A stretch of 64,000 nucleotides of DNA from UBA7398 sp964567545 (GCA_964567545.1 CAZMNB010000001.1:1-64000), one strand, 5' to 3'; shown: positions 1 to 8,791, counted from the stretch's first letter. Numbers and translations are program-made. The notes: a model not told the origin generated them from the sequence alone.

Positions 1-35
1 AGGGGTTGCAGTCAAATGCAGCCCCTTTTTTATTT
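1..35 (+). terminator. Rho-independent terminator of an upstream gene
   Basis: A 9-bp stem (2-10 with 17-25, one G-U pair) closes a 6-base loop and is followed by a T-rich run at 26-35. This is a classic intrinsic terminator for a + strand gene or RNA that lies before the window. Confidence 0.85.
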
Positions 36-77
36 CTAAAATAAAGTTAATGGATTACATAGTGATCGGAGTACCAA

Positions 78-794
78 GTGGAAAAACGCGAATGGAAACC
101 ACGTTCCGATAAACCACGTTCCGATAAACCACAAGAAAAAAAACCATTTGGAAAGAGACCAGTATTACGTCGCGAATTAGAACGGCGAGTGCGAAAGTTT
201 GCCGAGCCGGAGATTCCTGACGGAATAACTGGCGAGGAATTGGAAAAACGAATTAGGTTTCAACTAACTTCACTTGCGGTCGAAAATGCGGAAGCCGTTG
301 CAAAACATTTAGTTGCATTAGATTTTTTTCTAGAAACTGATCCAGAGCGGGCGTATTGGCACGGTCAATCGGCATCCCATAGAGCAGGTCGACTTGCGAT
401 CGTTCGAGAGAAGGCCGGAATTGCAGCGGTAAAACATGGCAAATTTGATGTAGCGCTAAGAGAGTTGAAGGCAGCCCATCGCATGGCCGGTAATCCATCG
501 GTTTTGCCTTACATCGCGGAATGTGAACGCGCATTAGGAAATCCTCGCAAAGCTTTAGAGATCGCAGGTTCGATAGCAGTAAATAAATTAACCGATGTGG
601 AACAAGTTGAGTTGCGGATAACTTCTGCCGCATCCCGCATTGAACTTGGACAGATGGATGCAGCAGTTGTGACACTTACTTGCAAAGAACTTAACCTTAC
701 CGACGCGCCTTGGGGAGATCGCCTACGTAACGCTTATATTGCAGCGCTTACGGCTGCTGGTCGTGGTGGCGAAACCCCGCCTTGGGGTAATTAA
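78..794 (+). CDS. TPR-like conserved actinobacterial protein
   Basis: A 238-residue soluble protein with no signal peptide or membrane segment. The first 40 residues are highly basic (Lys, Arg, Pro, Asp) and come from a short tandem DNA repeat; the rest is helical, with alanine-rich paired helices of tetratricopeptide type at about residues 105-215. A TPR protein in this place, upstream of tlyA, nadK and recN, is standard in actinobacteria (the Rv1691 position in M. tuberculosis, by recollection). The GTG start at 78 has a weak CGGAG ribosome site about 7 bases ahead. The basic tail suggests nucleic-acid or ribosome contact, which is inference; no biochemical role can be assigned. The HAD phosphatase often found just downstream in relatives is absent here. 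Confidence 0.75.
   Translation: MEKREWKPRSDKPRSDKPQEKKPFGKRPVLRRELERRVRKFAEPEIPDGITGEELEKRIRFQLTSLAVENAEAVAKHLVALDFFLETDPERAYWHGQSASHRAGRLAIVREKAGIAAVKHGKFDVALRELKAAHRMAGNPSVLPYIAECERALGNPRKALEIAGSIAVNKLTDVEQVELRITSAASRIELGQMDAAVVTLTCKELNLTDAPWGDRLRNAYIAALTAAGRGGETPPWGN
96..130 (+). repeat. 15-bp tandem repeat inside the TPR gene
   Basis: The 15-bp unit AAACCACGTTCCGAT occurs at 96-110 and 111-125, followed by a partial third copy at 126-132. It encodes repeated KPRSD pentapeptides in the basic N-terminal tail. The in-frame unit length means copy-number change would lengthen or shorten the tail without a frameshift. Confidence 0.85.
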
Positions 795-884
795 TCCAAC
801 TCGCTACAAGTGAAACAAATAGCAGGTTTTTGAGGGTAGTTAAGCGAAGAATTACTAGAAAATTTCAAACGGCTTAACCACCGA

Positions 885-909
885 TACCAAGTGGAAGGGC
901 GCGAATTGG
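885..909 (+). repeat. Imperfect copy of the TPR gene start region
   Basis: Bases 885-909 repeat bases 72-95, which cover the ribosome-binding region and first codons of the upstream TPR gene. The first 12 bases are identical (TACCAAGTGGAA), then AAA becomes GGG, then CGCGAAT is shared, with one inserted T before GG. The copy forms a nine-codon open frame (GTG at 891, stop TAG at 918-920) that ends just before the promoter of the next gene. It may be a duplication remnant or a coincidence. Confidence 0.4.
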
Positions 910-921
910 CTCGAATTTAGA

Positions 922-933
922 TACGGTTCACTC
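922..933 (+). promoter_or_regulatory. Leaderless-type -10 box for the 934 gene
   Basis: TACGGT at 922-927 is followed by six bases and then the ATG at 934. There is no Shine-Dalgarno, so transcription and translation probably start at the same base. Confidence 0.6.
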
Positions 934-1239
934 ATGAGCAAAGACCCGGTATCGCTTTTGAAAGAATATGCAGCCAAAATTAATAAGGGTGAGAAGTCAG
1001 CCCAAGAAGTACTAAGCGCTGTCGGTGGCTGGGTAAAAGAGAGCGGAGACTCTCTTAAGCATAAGGTCGAAGTTGAAGTTGAAGCAGCGGTTAAACGTAT
1101 GGGTTTTGCTAAGAAATCTGATCTGGATAAATTAGCTAAGGAAGTTGCAGAGCTACGTAAATCAATCCAAGCTAAAAAATCTCCAGTAAAAACTGTTAAA
1201 AGTAAAACCAAGAAGACTGTAAAAGGAAAATCTAAATGA
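934..1239 (+). CDS. Small lysine-rich coiled-coil (phasin-like) protein
   Basis: A 101-residue protein. Residues 1-80 form a long amphipathic helix with heptad-like spacing (KSDLDKLAKEVAELRKSIQ), and the last 25 residues are Lys/Ser/Thr/Val with histone-H1-like character. This architecture resembles short phasin-superfamily or poly(hydroxyalkanoate)-granule regulator proteins and also small nucleoid-binding tails. I do not recognise it precisely. It overlaps the next small gene by the ATGA arrangement, so the two are co-translated. Binding of nucleic acid through the basic tail is inference. Confidence 0.7.
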   Translation: MSKDPVSLLKEYAAKINKGEKSAQEVLSAVGGWVKESGDSLKHKVEVEVEAAVKRMGFAKKSDLDKLAKEVAELRKSIQAKKSPVKTVKSKTKKTVKGKSK

Positions 1240-1409
1240 GCGAACAGCCAAATTACGAAGGCGAAAAATTAGATCCCTTGGTAAAAATTCATTTAATTAA
1301 AGACGAGATCGCAGCAGTGCCTAACGCACCGTTAGCCGAACATGGCGAGAGATTTGATCGGATACATCAAAAACTAAATGGCGCACTTGCAGATATTGAA
1401 GGCATTTAA
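1236..1409 (+). CDS. 57-residue conserved small protein before tlyA
   Basis: An open frame of 57 residues, from ATG at 1236 (overlapping the previous stop as ATGA) to TAA at 1407-1409. It is acidic, with a helical core containing IKDEIAAVPNAPLAEHGERF and ending LNGALADIEGI. It has no signal or membrane segment. A protein of about 58 residues sits in the same place before tlyA in M. tuberculosis (Rv1693, from memory), which supports it being real although it is short. Function unknown. tlyA begins 11 bases downstream, so translation may be coupled. Confidence 0.75.
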   Translation: MSEQPNYEGEKLDPLVKIHLIKDEIAAVPNAPLAEHGERFDRIHQKLNGALADIEGI

Positions 1410-1420
1410 GTTAGACGAAA

Positions 1421-2209
1421 ATGCGGATTCGTTTAGACGCTGAATTAGTTCGTCGTGGACTCTCAAGATCTAGAGAGCACGCAGTTGATCTAATTGAAGC
1501 GCGGCAAGTATTAGTCGGAGGTATTCCTGCGACTAAGCCCGCTACCCAAGTTAACCCAGAGACATCTATAAAATTAGCTGGAGTGCGTGATGATTTTGTT
1601 TCACGAGGTGGGCATAAATTAGCTGGAGCACTCGATGCTTTCCCGGGGATTAAACCCGCTGGCAAAATTTGTTTAGATGCCGGTGCTTCAACTGGGGGAT
1701 TTACCGATGTTCTATTAAAGCGAGGAGTAGCAAAAGTTATTGCGGTTGATGTTGGTTACGGCCAACTTGCTTGGGAATTACGGAGCGATCCTCGAGTCCA
1801 AGTATTGGATCGAACTAATGTTAGACATATAACGCCAGCCATTATTGGAGCAAGTGTCGATTTGATCGTAGCCGATCTTTCTTTCATTTCATTAACTATG
1901 GTCATTCCGGCGTTGAAATCGGTTTCATCAGATTCAACCGATTACTTAGTGATGGTGAAACCGCAATTTGAGGTAGGTCGTGAAAAACTTGGAGCGGGGG
2001 GTGTGGTCAGAGATGTGCAACTGCGCAAACAAGCGGTTTTAGATGTTGCAAATTCGGCATTTGAATTAGGTTTAGGCTGCCTTGGAGTTTGCGCAAGCCC
2101 ACTGCCTGGACCAGCAGGAAATGTTGAATATTTTCTTTGGCTAAAAGTAGGTGCGCCAGTGTTGAATGATGAAATTATTGACGACGCGATAGCGAGAGGA
2201 CCGCAATGA
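1421..2209 (+). CDS. tlyA: TlyA, rRNA 2'-O-ribose methyltransferase
   Basis: A 262-residue SAM-dependent enzyme of the TlyA/hemolysin-A family, which methylates 2'-OH groups of 16S C1409 and 23S C1920 and affects capreomycin sensitivity. An S4 RNA-binding domain covers about residues 2-60 (RLDAELVRRGLSRSREHA), followed by an FtsJ-type Rossmann fold with the SAM motif LDAGASTGGFTDVLLKRG, a VADLSFIS strand and the catalytic-region motif VKPQFEVGREKLG. Normal family length. TAAGTT lies 8 bases before the ATG, a possible leaderless promoter. It overlaps nadK by four bases. The tlyA-nadK-recN order is typical of actinobacteria. Confidence 0.93.
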   Translation: MRIRLDAELVRRGLSRSREHAVDLIEARQVLVGGIPATKPATQVNPETSIKLAGVRDDFVSRGGHKLAGALDAFPGIKPAGKICLDAGASTGGFTDVLLKRGVAKVIAVDVGYGQLAWELRSDPRVQVLDRTNVRHITPAIIGASVDLIVADLSFISLTMVIPALKSVSSDSTDYLVMVKPQFEVGREKLGAGGVVRDVQLRKQAVLDVANSAFELGLGCLGVCASPLPGPAGNVEYFLWLKVGAPVLNDEIIDDAIARGPQ

Positions 2210-3090
2210 GCAAGAAAACGCTACGGCGATTGCTTTTAATTGTTCATCCAACGCGCGCCGACGCAAAAAAAGCAGCGGAAGAATTGATTGGATTGCTTTC
2301 GAACCAGGATTTTGAAATAGTTTCAACTTCACAAATTTCATTTGCTGGTGTTTCTAATATCTCTGAAACTTATTTAGCAGAATTGTTAGATAAATCCGGT
2401 ATTGAACTTGCAGTGGTTTTAGGAGGAGATGGCACAATTTTGCGAGCCGCCCAAGCAATCCGTGGGAGTTCAATCCCACTACTTGGAGTCAATTTAGGTC
2501 ATGTTGGTTTTCTAGCGCAGATTGGCCGACCAACTGCGTCAGAATTGGCGAGTGCAATAATTACGAAAAATTACCAATCAGAACGACGCATGGTTTTACA
2601 GTATCGAATCGAACGTGCTGGTAAAAACATTGCACATGGTTGGGCGCTCAATGAAGTAACCATTGAGCGAAGCAGCGAGGCAATGGTGCAACTGTTGGTG
2701 CAAATAGACCACCGCCCACTCTCTCGATGGGGATGCGACGGAATAATTTGTGCAACACCAACTGGTTCTACTGCGTATGCATTCTCTGCAGGGGGACCAA
2801 TAGTTTGGCCAGAGGTAGAAGCTTTAGTTTTACTACCGCTTGCCGCACATGCGTTATTTTCACGACCAATGGTTATTAGTCCAGAGTCAACTATCGCCGT
2901 AGATATTGAATCGGATGAAGCAACGCTTTCCGCCGACGGGCTAAGGATATTTCAGTTACTCGAAAATGATCGCGTGGTTTTAACAAGTGATAGTTCTCCG
3001 ATCAATCTTGCTCACATAGATCCAGCCCTATTTACCGACCGATTAGTAGCAAAATTTAAGTTGCCAGTTGAAGGATGGCGTGGTGAGTGA
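2206..3090 (+). CDS. nadK: NAD kinase
   Basis: A 294-residue ATP/polyphosphate-dependent NAD kinase that makes NADP+ in the cytosol. The GGDGT motif lies at about residues 73-77 (VVLGGDGTILRAAQ) and the NAD-binding signature near residue 185 (ATPTGSTAYAFSAGGP), both intact. Start ATG overlaps the tlyA stop as ATGA, and its own end overlaps the recN start, so tlyA-nadK-recN look like one translationally coupled operon. Confidence 0.95.
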   Translation: MSKKTLRRLLLIVHPTRADAKKAAEELIGLLSNQDFEIVSTSQISFAGVSNISETYLAELLDKSGIELAVVLGGDGTILRAAQAIRGSSIPLLGVNLGHVGFLAQIGRPTASELASAIITKNYQSERRMVLQYRIERAGKNIAHGWALNEVTIERSSEAMVQLLVQIDHRPLSRWGCDGIICATPTGSTAYAFSAGGPIVWPEVEALVLLPLAAHALFSRPMVISPESTIAVDIESDEATLSADGLRIFQLLENDRVVLTSDSSPINLAHIDPALFTDRLVAKFKLPVEGWRGE

Positions 3091-4816
3091 AGAGGATCGA
3101 TCTGCTTTAGAAGAAATCTCCATCCGCAATCTTGGCGTAATAGAAAATGCTGTCGTTAATTTTACGAAAGGATTGAATGTTCTAACCGGCGAAACCGGTG
3201 CTGGTAAAACCATGGTGCTGACAGCACTGACTTTGATACTCGGCGGAAAAGCTGACCAGGATCTAATTCGAAAAGGTAGTGAACGGCTTAACGCAACCGG
3301 ATGCTTTAAATTGTCAAAAAATGTGGCACCCAATTTGCAAGAATTGATAGAAACGCACGGCCCCGAAATTGAAAAAAACCGAATACTTTTTTCTCGTAAT
3401 GTAGGCCTTGATGGAAAGAGTCGCGCCAATTTTGGCGGCGTTGCGGTTCCTGCAACGGTTTTGGCCAATTGCGGTGAGGAGCTGTTAGAAATACATGGCC
3501 AATTAACAAACTTACGTTTGACTAAAACAGCAAGGCAACGTGAATTATTGGATCGCTACGCCGGAGAGATCTTGCAGCAAGAATTGTCGAGATATCACGT
3601 TTGTTTTCAGGACTATCACGATCTTGCGAAGAATATTTCGCAATTACAAAGCGCTTTGAAGGTACGTGACCAGGAAATTTCGGAATTGGAAGAACTAGTA
3701 AAGAATTACCAAAGAATTCGACCAGTTTCTGGCGAATTATCTCAATTGGAAAATGAGATCTCGCGATTGGACTCAATTGAAGATTTGCGAGCTGGAACCG
3801 CATTGGCTAACGCTGTTTTAAACGCGGAAGATGAAAATGTCTTGATTGGGTTGGCTTCCGCTCGACGCGCACTTGAATCCATTAAAGGCAAGGATGGCGA
3901 GTTAGATGGGATTCGCGAGTTATTAATTGAAAACATTTTGAATTTGAACGATATAGCGGCTGATTTGGCCAGGTACATTGAAAATCTAGATCTAGATCCA
4001 AACGCCTTAGCGAATGCACAAGATCGACGGGGGCAATTGAATTCGTTGATCAAGAAGTTTGGAAAGAATCCGGATAAGCATTTAGCTTTAGAAGCGTTAA
4101 TTGTTGATGCCAAAAATGCAAAGACGCGAATTAGCGATCTAGCTGGTGGTGAAGATCGGATTTTCGAGCTAACTAAAGAACTTGATTCAATATTTCTCGC
4201 TTTACAAGAAAGCGCCCGCAAAATCACCAGCTTGCGAGAGTCAAGTGCTAAAAGATTAGGCGAGTTAGTTACATCTGAAGTTCGTCAACTTGCAATGCCG
4301 CATGCATCTTTTGCAGTAAAAATCCTTTCAAATGATTCGGAAGATATTAAGAATTATTCGGTAAATGGGCTAGATGAAATTGCGATGGTTTTTACAAGTC
4401 ATTCCGGTGGAGATCTACTACCAATTGCCAAGGCTGCAAGTGGTGGAGAATTATCTAGGTTGATGTTGGCTTTGGAAGTTGTAATTGCAGAGAGCGAACC
4501 ACTAGGTACTTATGTTTTTGATGAAGTTGATGCAGGGATAGGCGGAAAAGCTGCAATCGAAGTTGGGCGACGACTCGCAGTTTTATCGAAAACCGCACAA
4601 GTAATAGTGGTAACGCACTTAGCCCAAGTGGCGGCATGGGCGGATAATCATTTAGTGGTTGTGAAGTCGGATTCAGGAGTAATAACTGAAAGCAACATCA
4701 TTAAAGTATCTGGTTCAGAGCGAGAGATTGAGATTGCAAGAATGCTTTCGGGGCAAGAAGATTCGGTAATAGCTAAAGAACACGCGAAGGAGCTCTTAGA
4801 GACAGTTCGCGGTTGA
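3083..4816 (+). CDS. recN: RecN, DNA repair SMC-like ATPase
   Basis: An SMC-related ATPase that acts in recombinational repair of double-strand breaks. Walker A is GETGAGKT at about residues 36-43, a long coiled-coil middle spans roughly residues 150-370, the ABC signature is SGGELSRL near 452, and Walker B FDEVDAGIGG near 478. I prefer the GTG at 3083, which has a GAAGGA ribosome site about 7 bases upstream; in-frame TTG at 3068 or GTG at 3080 are alternatives. The start lies inside the end of nadK. Confidence 0.93.
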   Translation: MSEEDRSALEEISIRNLGVIENAVVNFTKGLNVLTGETGAGKTMVLTALTLILGGKADQDLIRKGSERLNATGCFKLSKNVAPNLQELIETHGPEIEKNRILFSRNVGLDGKSRANFGGVAVPATVLANCGEELLEIHGQLTNLRLTKTARQRELLDRYAGEILQQELSRYHVCFQDYHDLAKNISQLQSALKVRDQEISELEELVKNYQRIRPVSGELSQLENEISRLDSIEDLRAGTALANAVLNAEDENVLIGLASARRALESIKGKDGELDGIRELLIENILNLNDIAADLARYIENLDLDPNALANAQDRRGQLNSLIKKFGKNPDKHLALEALIVDAKNAKTRISDLAGGEDRIFELTKELDSIFLALQESARKITSLRESSAKRLGELVTSEVRQLAMPHASFAVKILSNDSEDIKNYSVNGLDEIAMVFTSHSGGDLLPIAKAASGGELSRLMLALEVVIAESEPLGTYVFDEVDAGIGGKAAIEVGRRLAVLSKTAQVIVVTHLAQVAAWADNHLVVVKSDSGVITESNIIKVSGSEREIEIARMLSGQEDSVIAKEHAKELLETVRG

Positions 4817-4843
4817 CCGAAATCGATGATAAGTTAGCCTTCC

Positions 4844-6484
4844 ATGACCGCCCCTCATGTAACCAAGCATTTATTCGTTACCGGCGGAGTGGCATCGAGT
4901 TTAGGTAAAGGCCTCACCGCATCAAGTCTTGGCCGCCTCTTGGTTGACCGCGGTTTACGAGTAACCATGCAAAAGCTTGATCCTTATATAAATGTCGATC
5001 CTGGAACAATGAATCCATTCCAACACGGTGAAGTTTTTGTTACTAATGACGGAGCTGAAACAGATTTAGATATCGGACATTATGAACGCTTCCTAGATAC
5101 TGATTTACATGGGTCAGCGAATGTCACAACTGGTCAAGTTTATTCGAAAGTGATCGCTAAAGAACGACGCGGCGAATATCTTGGAGATACAGTTCAAGTT
5201 ATTCCGCATATCACAAATGAAATCAAAGAGAGAATTTTAGCAATGGCTGGCCCAGAGATTGATGTTGTGATCACTGAAGTAGGTGGAACTGTTGGTGATA
5301 TTGAATCTCAACCGTTCCTAGAGGCGGCTCGACAAATTCGCCAGGAAGTTGGTCGCGAGAATGTTTTTTATTTACATGTCTCATTGGTTCCTTATATCGG
5401 GCCATCAGGTGAATTGAAGACTAAGCCAACGCAACACTCAGTTACCGCGTTACGTTCAATTGGTATTACGCCAGATGCGATTGTGATCAGATCAGATCGT
5501 CCGATTCCAGTATCGGTAAAGAAGAAGATTTCCCTGATGTGCGACGTAGACCTTGAAGCAGTCGTTGCCGCTGTTGATGCACCTTCAATTTATGATATTC
5601 CTAAAGTTTTAAATAGTGAAGGTTTAGATAGTTTTGTGGTGCGCCGTTTAGGATTAAATGGGAGAGAAATTGACTGGACCCATTGGGACGCATTACTAGA
5701 GCGTGTGCATAATCCAGCTGTAGTTGTAAAGGTGGGTTTAGTCGGTAAGTACATTGATTTACCAGATGCCTATTTATCTGTAACAGAAGCGCTTCGGGCT
5801 GGGGGTTTTGCCAATAACGCTAAGGTGGAAATTGTTTGGATTGCAAGTGACGATTGTGAAACACCAGCGAATGCCGAAGCTTTAATTTCAAATCTTGATG
5901 CAATTTGTGTTCCTGGTGGCTTTGGGGTTCGGGGAATCGAAGGAAAAGTTGGAGCGCTAAAATTTGCTCGGGAGCAGAAAATTCCAGTTCTAGGATTATG
6001 TTTAGGATTGCAATGTATGGTTATTGAATCGGCACGTAATATGGCAGGTATTAGCGCTGCTAACTCAGCTGAATTTGATCCATCCGGTAACACCCATGTT
6101 ATTTCAACAATGGCGGATCAACGTGAAATAGTTGCCGGAGCAGGCGACATGGGTGGCTCGATGCGGTTGGGAATGTATTTAGCAAAATTTGATAAAGGTT
6201 CGATTGTTGCAGAAGTGTATGGCGCACTTGAAGCATCGGAACGACATCGCCATAGATATGAAGTAAATAATTCCTATCGCAAACAAATTGCGGATTCAGG
6301 TTTAATATTTTCGGGTCTTTCTCCAGATGGAAATTTAGTTGAATATGTTGAGCTGCCCCGTGACAAACATCCTTTTTATGTTGGGACGCAAGCCCATCCT
6401 GAATTCCGTTCAAGACCAACTCGGCCACATCCGCTATTTGTCGGATTAATAAAAGCTGCAGTACAGCGCCATGGCGCAAAATAG
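4844..6484 (+). CDS. pyrG: CTP synthase
   Basis: A 546-residue glutamine-hydrolysing CTP synthase, converting UTP to CTP. The synthetase domain begins FVTGGVASSLGKGLTASSLG (P-loop), and the class I glutamine amidotransferase domain carries the nucleophile Cys near residue 386 (LGLCLGLQC) and the His-Glu pair near 517-519 (HPEF). Full length. TAAGTT lies 8 bases before the ATG. Its 3' end overlaps xerD by 14 bases; the pairing of pyrG and xerD matches actinobacterial gene order, though the NUDIX gene often between them is missing. Confidence 0.96.
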   Translation: MTAPHVTKHLFVTGGVASSLGKGLTASSLGRLLVDRGLRVTMQKLDPYINVDPGTMNPFQHGEVFVTNDGAETDLDIGHYERFLDTDLHGSANVTTGQVYSKVIAKERRGEYLGDTVQVIPHITNEIKERILAMAGPEIDVVITEVGGTVGDIESQPFLEAARQIRQEVGRENVFYLHVSLVPYIGPSGELKTKPTQHSVTALRSIGITPDAIVIRSDRPIPVSVKKKISLMCDVDLEAVVAAVDAPSIYDIPKVLNSEGLDSFVVRRLGLNGREIDWTHWDALLERVHNPAVVVKVGLVGKYIDLPDAYLSVTEALRAGGFANNAKVEIVWIASDDCETPANAEALISNLDAICVPGGFGVRGIEGKVGALKFAREQKIPVLGLCLGLQCMVIESARNMAGISAANSAEFDPSGNTHVISTMADQREIVAGAGDMGGSMRLGMYLAKFDKGSIVAEVYGALEASERHRHRYEVNNSYRKQIADSGLIFSGLSPDGNLVEYVELPRDKHPFYVGTQAHPEFRSRPTRPHPLFVGLIKAAVQRHGAK

Positions 6485-7382
6485 CCTTTATCTCACCACA
6501 TATATAAATCATTTAACAGTCGAACGTGGTCTATCAGTGAATACAATTTCTGCTTATAAAAGAGATTTAATGGTATATCAAGATTACCTATCCGAAAAAA
6601 ATTTAAGTATTGCTGATGTTGATTCGGATATAGTTTTAGGCTTGATTGCGTGGTTACGAAAACGAAAACTTGGTGAGGCTAGCATAGCTAGGAAGATTGT
6701 TGCCGTAAGAAATTTTCATGCATTCGTCGCCAAAGATTTCTCAATATCAGATCCAGCGCGTGGCGTTTTACCTCCTAAAATTCCTAAACGCTTACCAAAA
6801 GCGCTTTCAATTTCGGATATCACGAAATTGCTCGAAGTTAAAAGTAGCGGGGGAGCCCAATTACGAGATCACGCTTTACTTGAATTGTTATATGCATCAG
6901 GAGGGCGAGTGAGTGAAATTACTTCCATGAATTTAGAAGATTTGCAAAATTTAGAATTGGAATCTTTAGATCCGGTTCTCACAATGAAAGTACTAGGCAA
7001 AGGCGGCAAGGAGCGGTTAATCCCAATCGGGAGTTTTGCGCAACATGCGATTTCTCAGTATTTGACGCTATTGAGACCGACTTTTGTGAAAAATCATAAG
7101 GAGAGGGCGTTATTTTTAAATAAGCAAGGAAAAAGATTATCGCGGCAAAGCGCCTGGCAGATTGTGCAAGACGCAGCTCGTGTTGCGGGGATAGAAGAGG
7201 TGGTAACTCCACATTCATTGCGCCACTCATTTGCTACTCATTTGATAGATGGCGGAGCTGATATTCGAGTTGTGCAAGAACTACTTGGACATTCTTCGGT
7301 AACGACTACGCAGATTTACACGTTAATTACAATTGATAAATTGCGCGAGAGTTACGCAACAGCGCATCCTCGTTCAAGATAA
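6471..7382 (+). CDS. xerD: XerD tyrosine recombinase
   Basis: A 303-residue site-specific tyrosine recombinase of XerC/XerD type, resolving chromosome dimers at dif. The N-terminal SAM-like core-binding domain covers about residues 1-90; the catalytic domain has Arg near 145 (ASGGRVSEI), Lys in the beta-hairpin (GKGGKERLIP), HSLRH near 247 (His and second Arg), LGHSS and the nucleophile Tyr near 282 (TQIYT). All catalytic residues are present. It ends two bases before the convergent RHH gene, with no visible terminator. A dif-like site lies about 14 kb downstream in this window. Confidence 0.93.
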   Translation: MAQNSLYLTTYINHLTVERGLSVNTISAYKRDLMVYQDYLSEKNLSIADVDSDIVLGLIAWLRKRKLGEASIARKIVAVRNFHAFVAKDFSISDPARGVLPPKIPKRLPKALSISDITKLLEVKSSGGAQLRDHALLELLYASGGRVSEITSMNLEDLQNLELESLDPVLTMKVLGKGGKERLIPIGSFAQHAISQYLTLLRPTFVKNHKERALFLNKQGKRLSRQSAWQIVQDAARVAGIEEVVTPHSLRHSFATHLIDGGADIRVVQELLGHSSVTTTQIYTLITIDKLRESYATAHPRSR

Positions 7383-7383
7383 T

Positions 7384-7788
7384 TTACCGACCGCGTAATC
7401 TTCTAGCGATTATGCTTTGATCTCCTTTTGATTCTAGATCTGCAATTACGATCGCTATAGATTCACGAACGATTCGACCACGATCAACTGCAAGGCCAAG
7501 ATCGCCACGAAGTAGTAATCGTGCCTGTTCTAAATCAAAAAGTTCTTCAGGCGAGATATAAACGGTAATTTTTTCATCGTGTTTCTCTCTGCCCGATGGA
7601 GATCGATCGAGTTGATTTGGTCGTCGTCGTGGAGTTGTTCGCACTCCACTCTTTTTCACCTGTGCTGGAGAGGTTGCGCGATTTGTTGGTGCTACTTCGG
7701 TGGCGTTTTCATCTTGAGTAGGTACCGCACTTAAAGTGGTTTTGCGGAACAGCTCATCCGCGCCGGGCAAACTAATACGACGACTCAT
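7384..7788 (-). CDS. Ribbon-helix-helix-like partner of ParA
   Basis: A 134-residue protein. Residues 1-70 are low-complexity and basic (Thr, Pro, Arg, Ser) and look disordered. The last 60 residues begin with a beta-strand (KITVYISPEEL) followed by two helices, the pattern of a ribbon-helix-helix DNA-binding fold. It overlaps the end of parA by four bases and is co-translated with it, so it is a good candidate for the DNA-binding or adaptor partner of this ParA. That role is inference from position and fold prediction by eye. Confidence 0.65.
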   Translation of the reverse strand: MSRRISLPGADELFRKTTLSAVPTQDENATEVAPTNRATSPAQVKKSGVRTTPRRRPNQLDRSPSGREKHDEKITVYISPEELFDLEQARLLLRGDLGLAVDRGRIVRESIAIVIADLESKGDQSIIARRLRGR

Positions 7789-8687
7789 TTAACTCCTCCA
7801 AGTGAAATAATTTCTCGAGCTAAACGTCGATAAGACGCAGCTCCAGCAGATGAACTTGCATATGTGGTGATTGGTTCGCCAGCTACTGTCGTTTCTGGAA
7901 ACCGCACGGTTCGTGCGATTGTGGTGTCGAAAATTTTATCTGGGAAAGCTTCAAGAATTCTCTCTAGAACTTCCCGAGAGTGCACGGTTTTCTTATCAAA
8001 CATCGTGGCCAGAATCCCCATCAACTGCAAATCCGGATTTGTATTAGCTTGAACTTTTTTGATGATGTCTACTAATAAAGCAACGCCACGAAGCGCAAAG
8101 TACTCACATTCAAGCGGGACTATCACTGAATGCGAGGCGGTTAGCGCGTTAACGGTTAAGAGACCAAGTGATGGTTGGCAGTCAATCAATATCACGTCGT
8201 AATAATCAACTACAGGTGCTAAAACTCGTTTTAAAACTTTTTCGCGAGCGATTACATTCATCAAGCCGCCTTCAGCTCCTGCTAAATCTTCATGACTAGG
8301 GATCATGTCCATGCCAGGTACTGAAGTTTTCAAAAGGTAATCATCTATCCGAGTGGATTCATCCATCATCAAGTTGTAGATAGAACCTTCGATGTTACGA
8401 GTATTTACATTTAATCCAACAGATAAAGAATGCTGCGGATCAAAATCTACGAGAAGAACTCGGCGTCCTAATTCAGCTAACGCCGCTCCTAAGTTGATAG
8501 TTGTGGTGGTTTTTCCAACGCCACCTTTTTGGTTCACGACGGAAACTATTTGCGCACCACCGTGTTCAGATAACGGGCTTGGTATCGGAAATGTCTTTGG
8601 CTTGCGGTTTAGCACGGCAGCGGTAGTAACAACTTCTTCCTCGCGATGGCCTTTTGGAACCATTTTTGTTGTCGCTTTAGCGCCCAA
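7785..8687 (-). CDS. parA: ParA-family ATPase
   Basis: A 300-residue deviant-Walker ATPase of the ParA/Soj family. Walker A (KGGVGKTTT) is at about residues 54-62, Walker A' DFDPQHSL near 81, Walker B VILIDCQPSLG near 145. The TTG start at 8687 has an AGAGAGG ribosome site; an internal ATG at 8663 is an alternative. ScpA/ScpB lie alongside on the opposite strand. In many actinobacteria this ParA (the Rv1708 or PldP type) is co-directional with scpA-scpB; here it is inverted. It probably positions DNA or a cell-division cargo. Confidence 0.85.
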   Translation of the reverse strand: MGAKATTKMVPKGHREEEVVTTAAVLNRKPKTFPIPSPLSEHGGAQIVSVVNQKGGVGKTTTTINLGAALAELGRRVLLVDFDPQHSLSVGLNVNTRNIEGSIYNLMMDESTRIDDYLLKTSVPGMDMIPSHEDLAGAEGGLMNVIAREKVLKRVLAPVVDYYDVILIDCQPSLGLLTVNALTASHSVIVPLECEYFALRGVALLVDIIKKVQANTNPDLQLMGILATMFDKKTVHSREVLERILEAFPDKIFDTTIARTVRFPETTVAGEPITTYASSSAGAASYRRLAREIISLGGVK

Positions 8688-8779
8688 TTGTGAAACCTCT
8701 CTTTAACCTTTTGTCGTTCTATCAACAATTGGCGACTCTACGGCGATGGCTAAAGCGGGGCAAGTGGGGAGAAATAAAG

Positions 8780-8791
8780 TACGGTTGCGCT
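8780..8791 (+). promoter_or_regulatory. Leaderless-type -10 box for scpA
   Basis: TACGGT at 8780-8785 followed by six bases and GTG at 8792. The motif decides the scpA start: the longer open frame from 8690 would put the promoter inside the gene. Confidence 0.6.

Noticed and set aside
8688..8791. parS site next to parA
   Set aside because: Only a TGAAAC half-site is seen; no TGTTTCACGTGAAACA-like palindrome.
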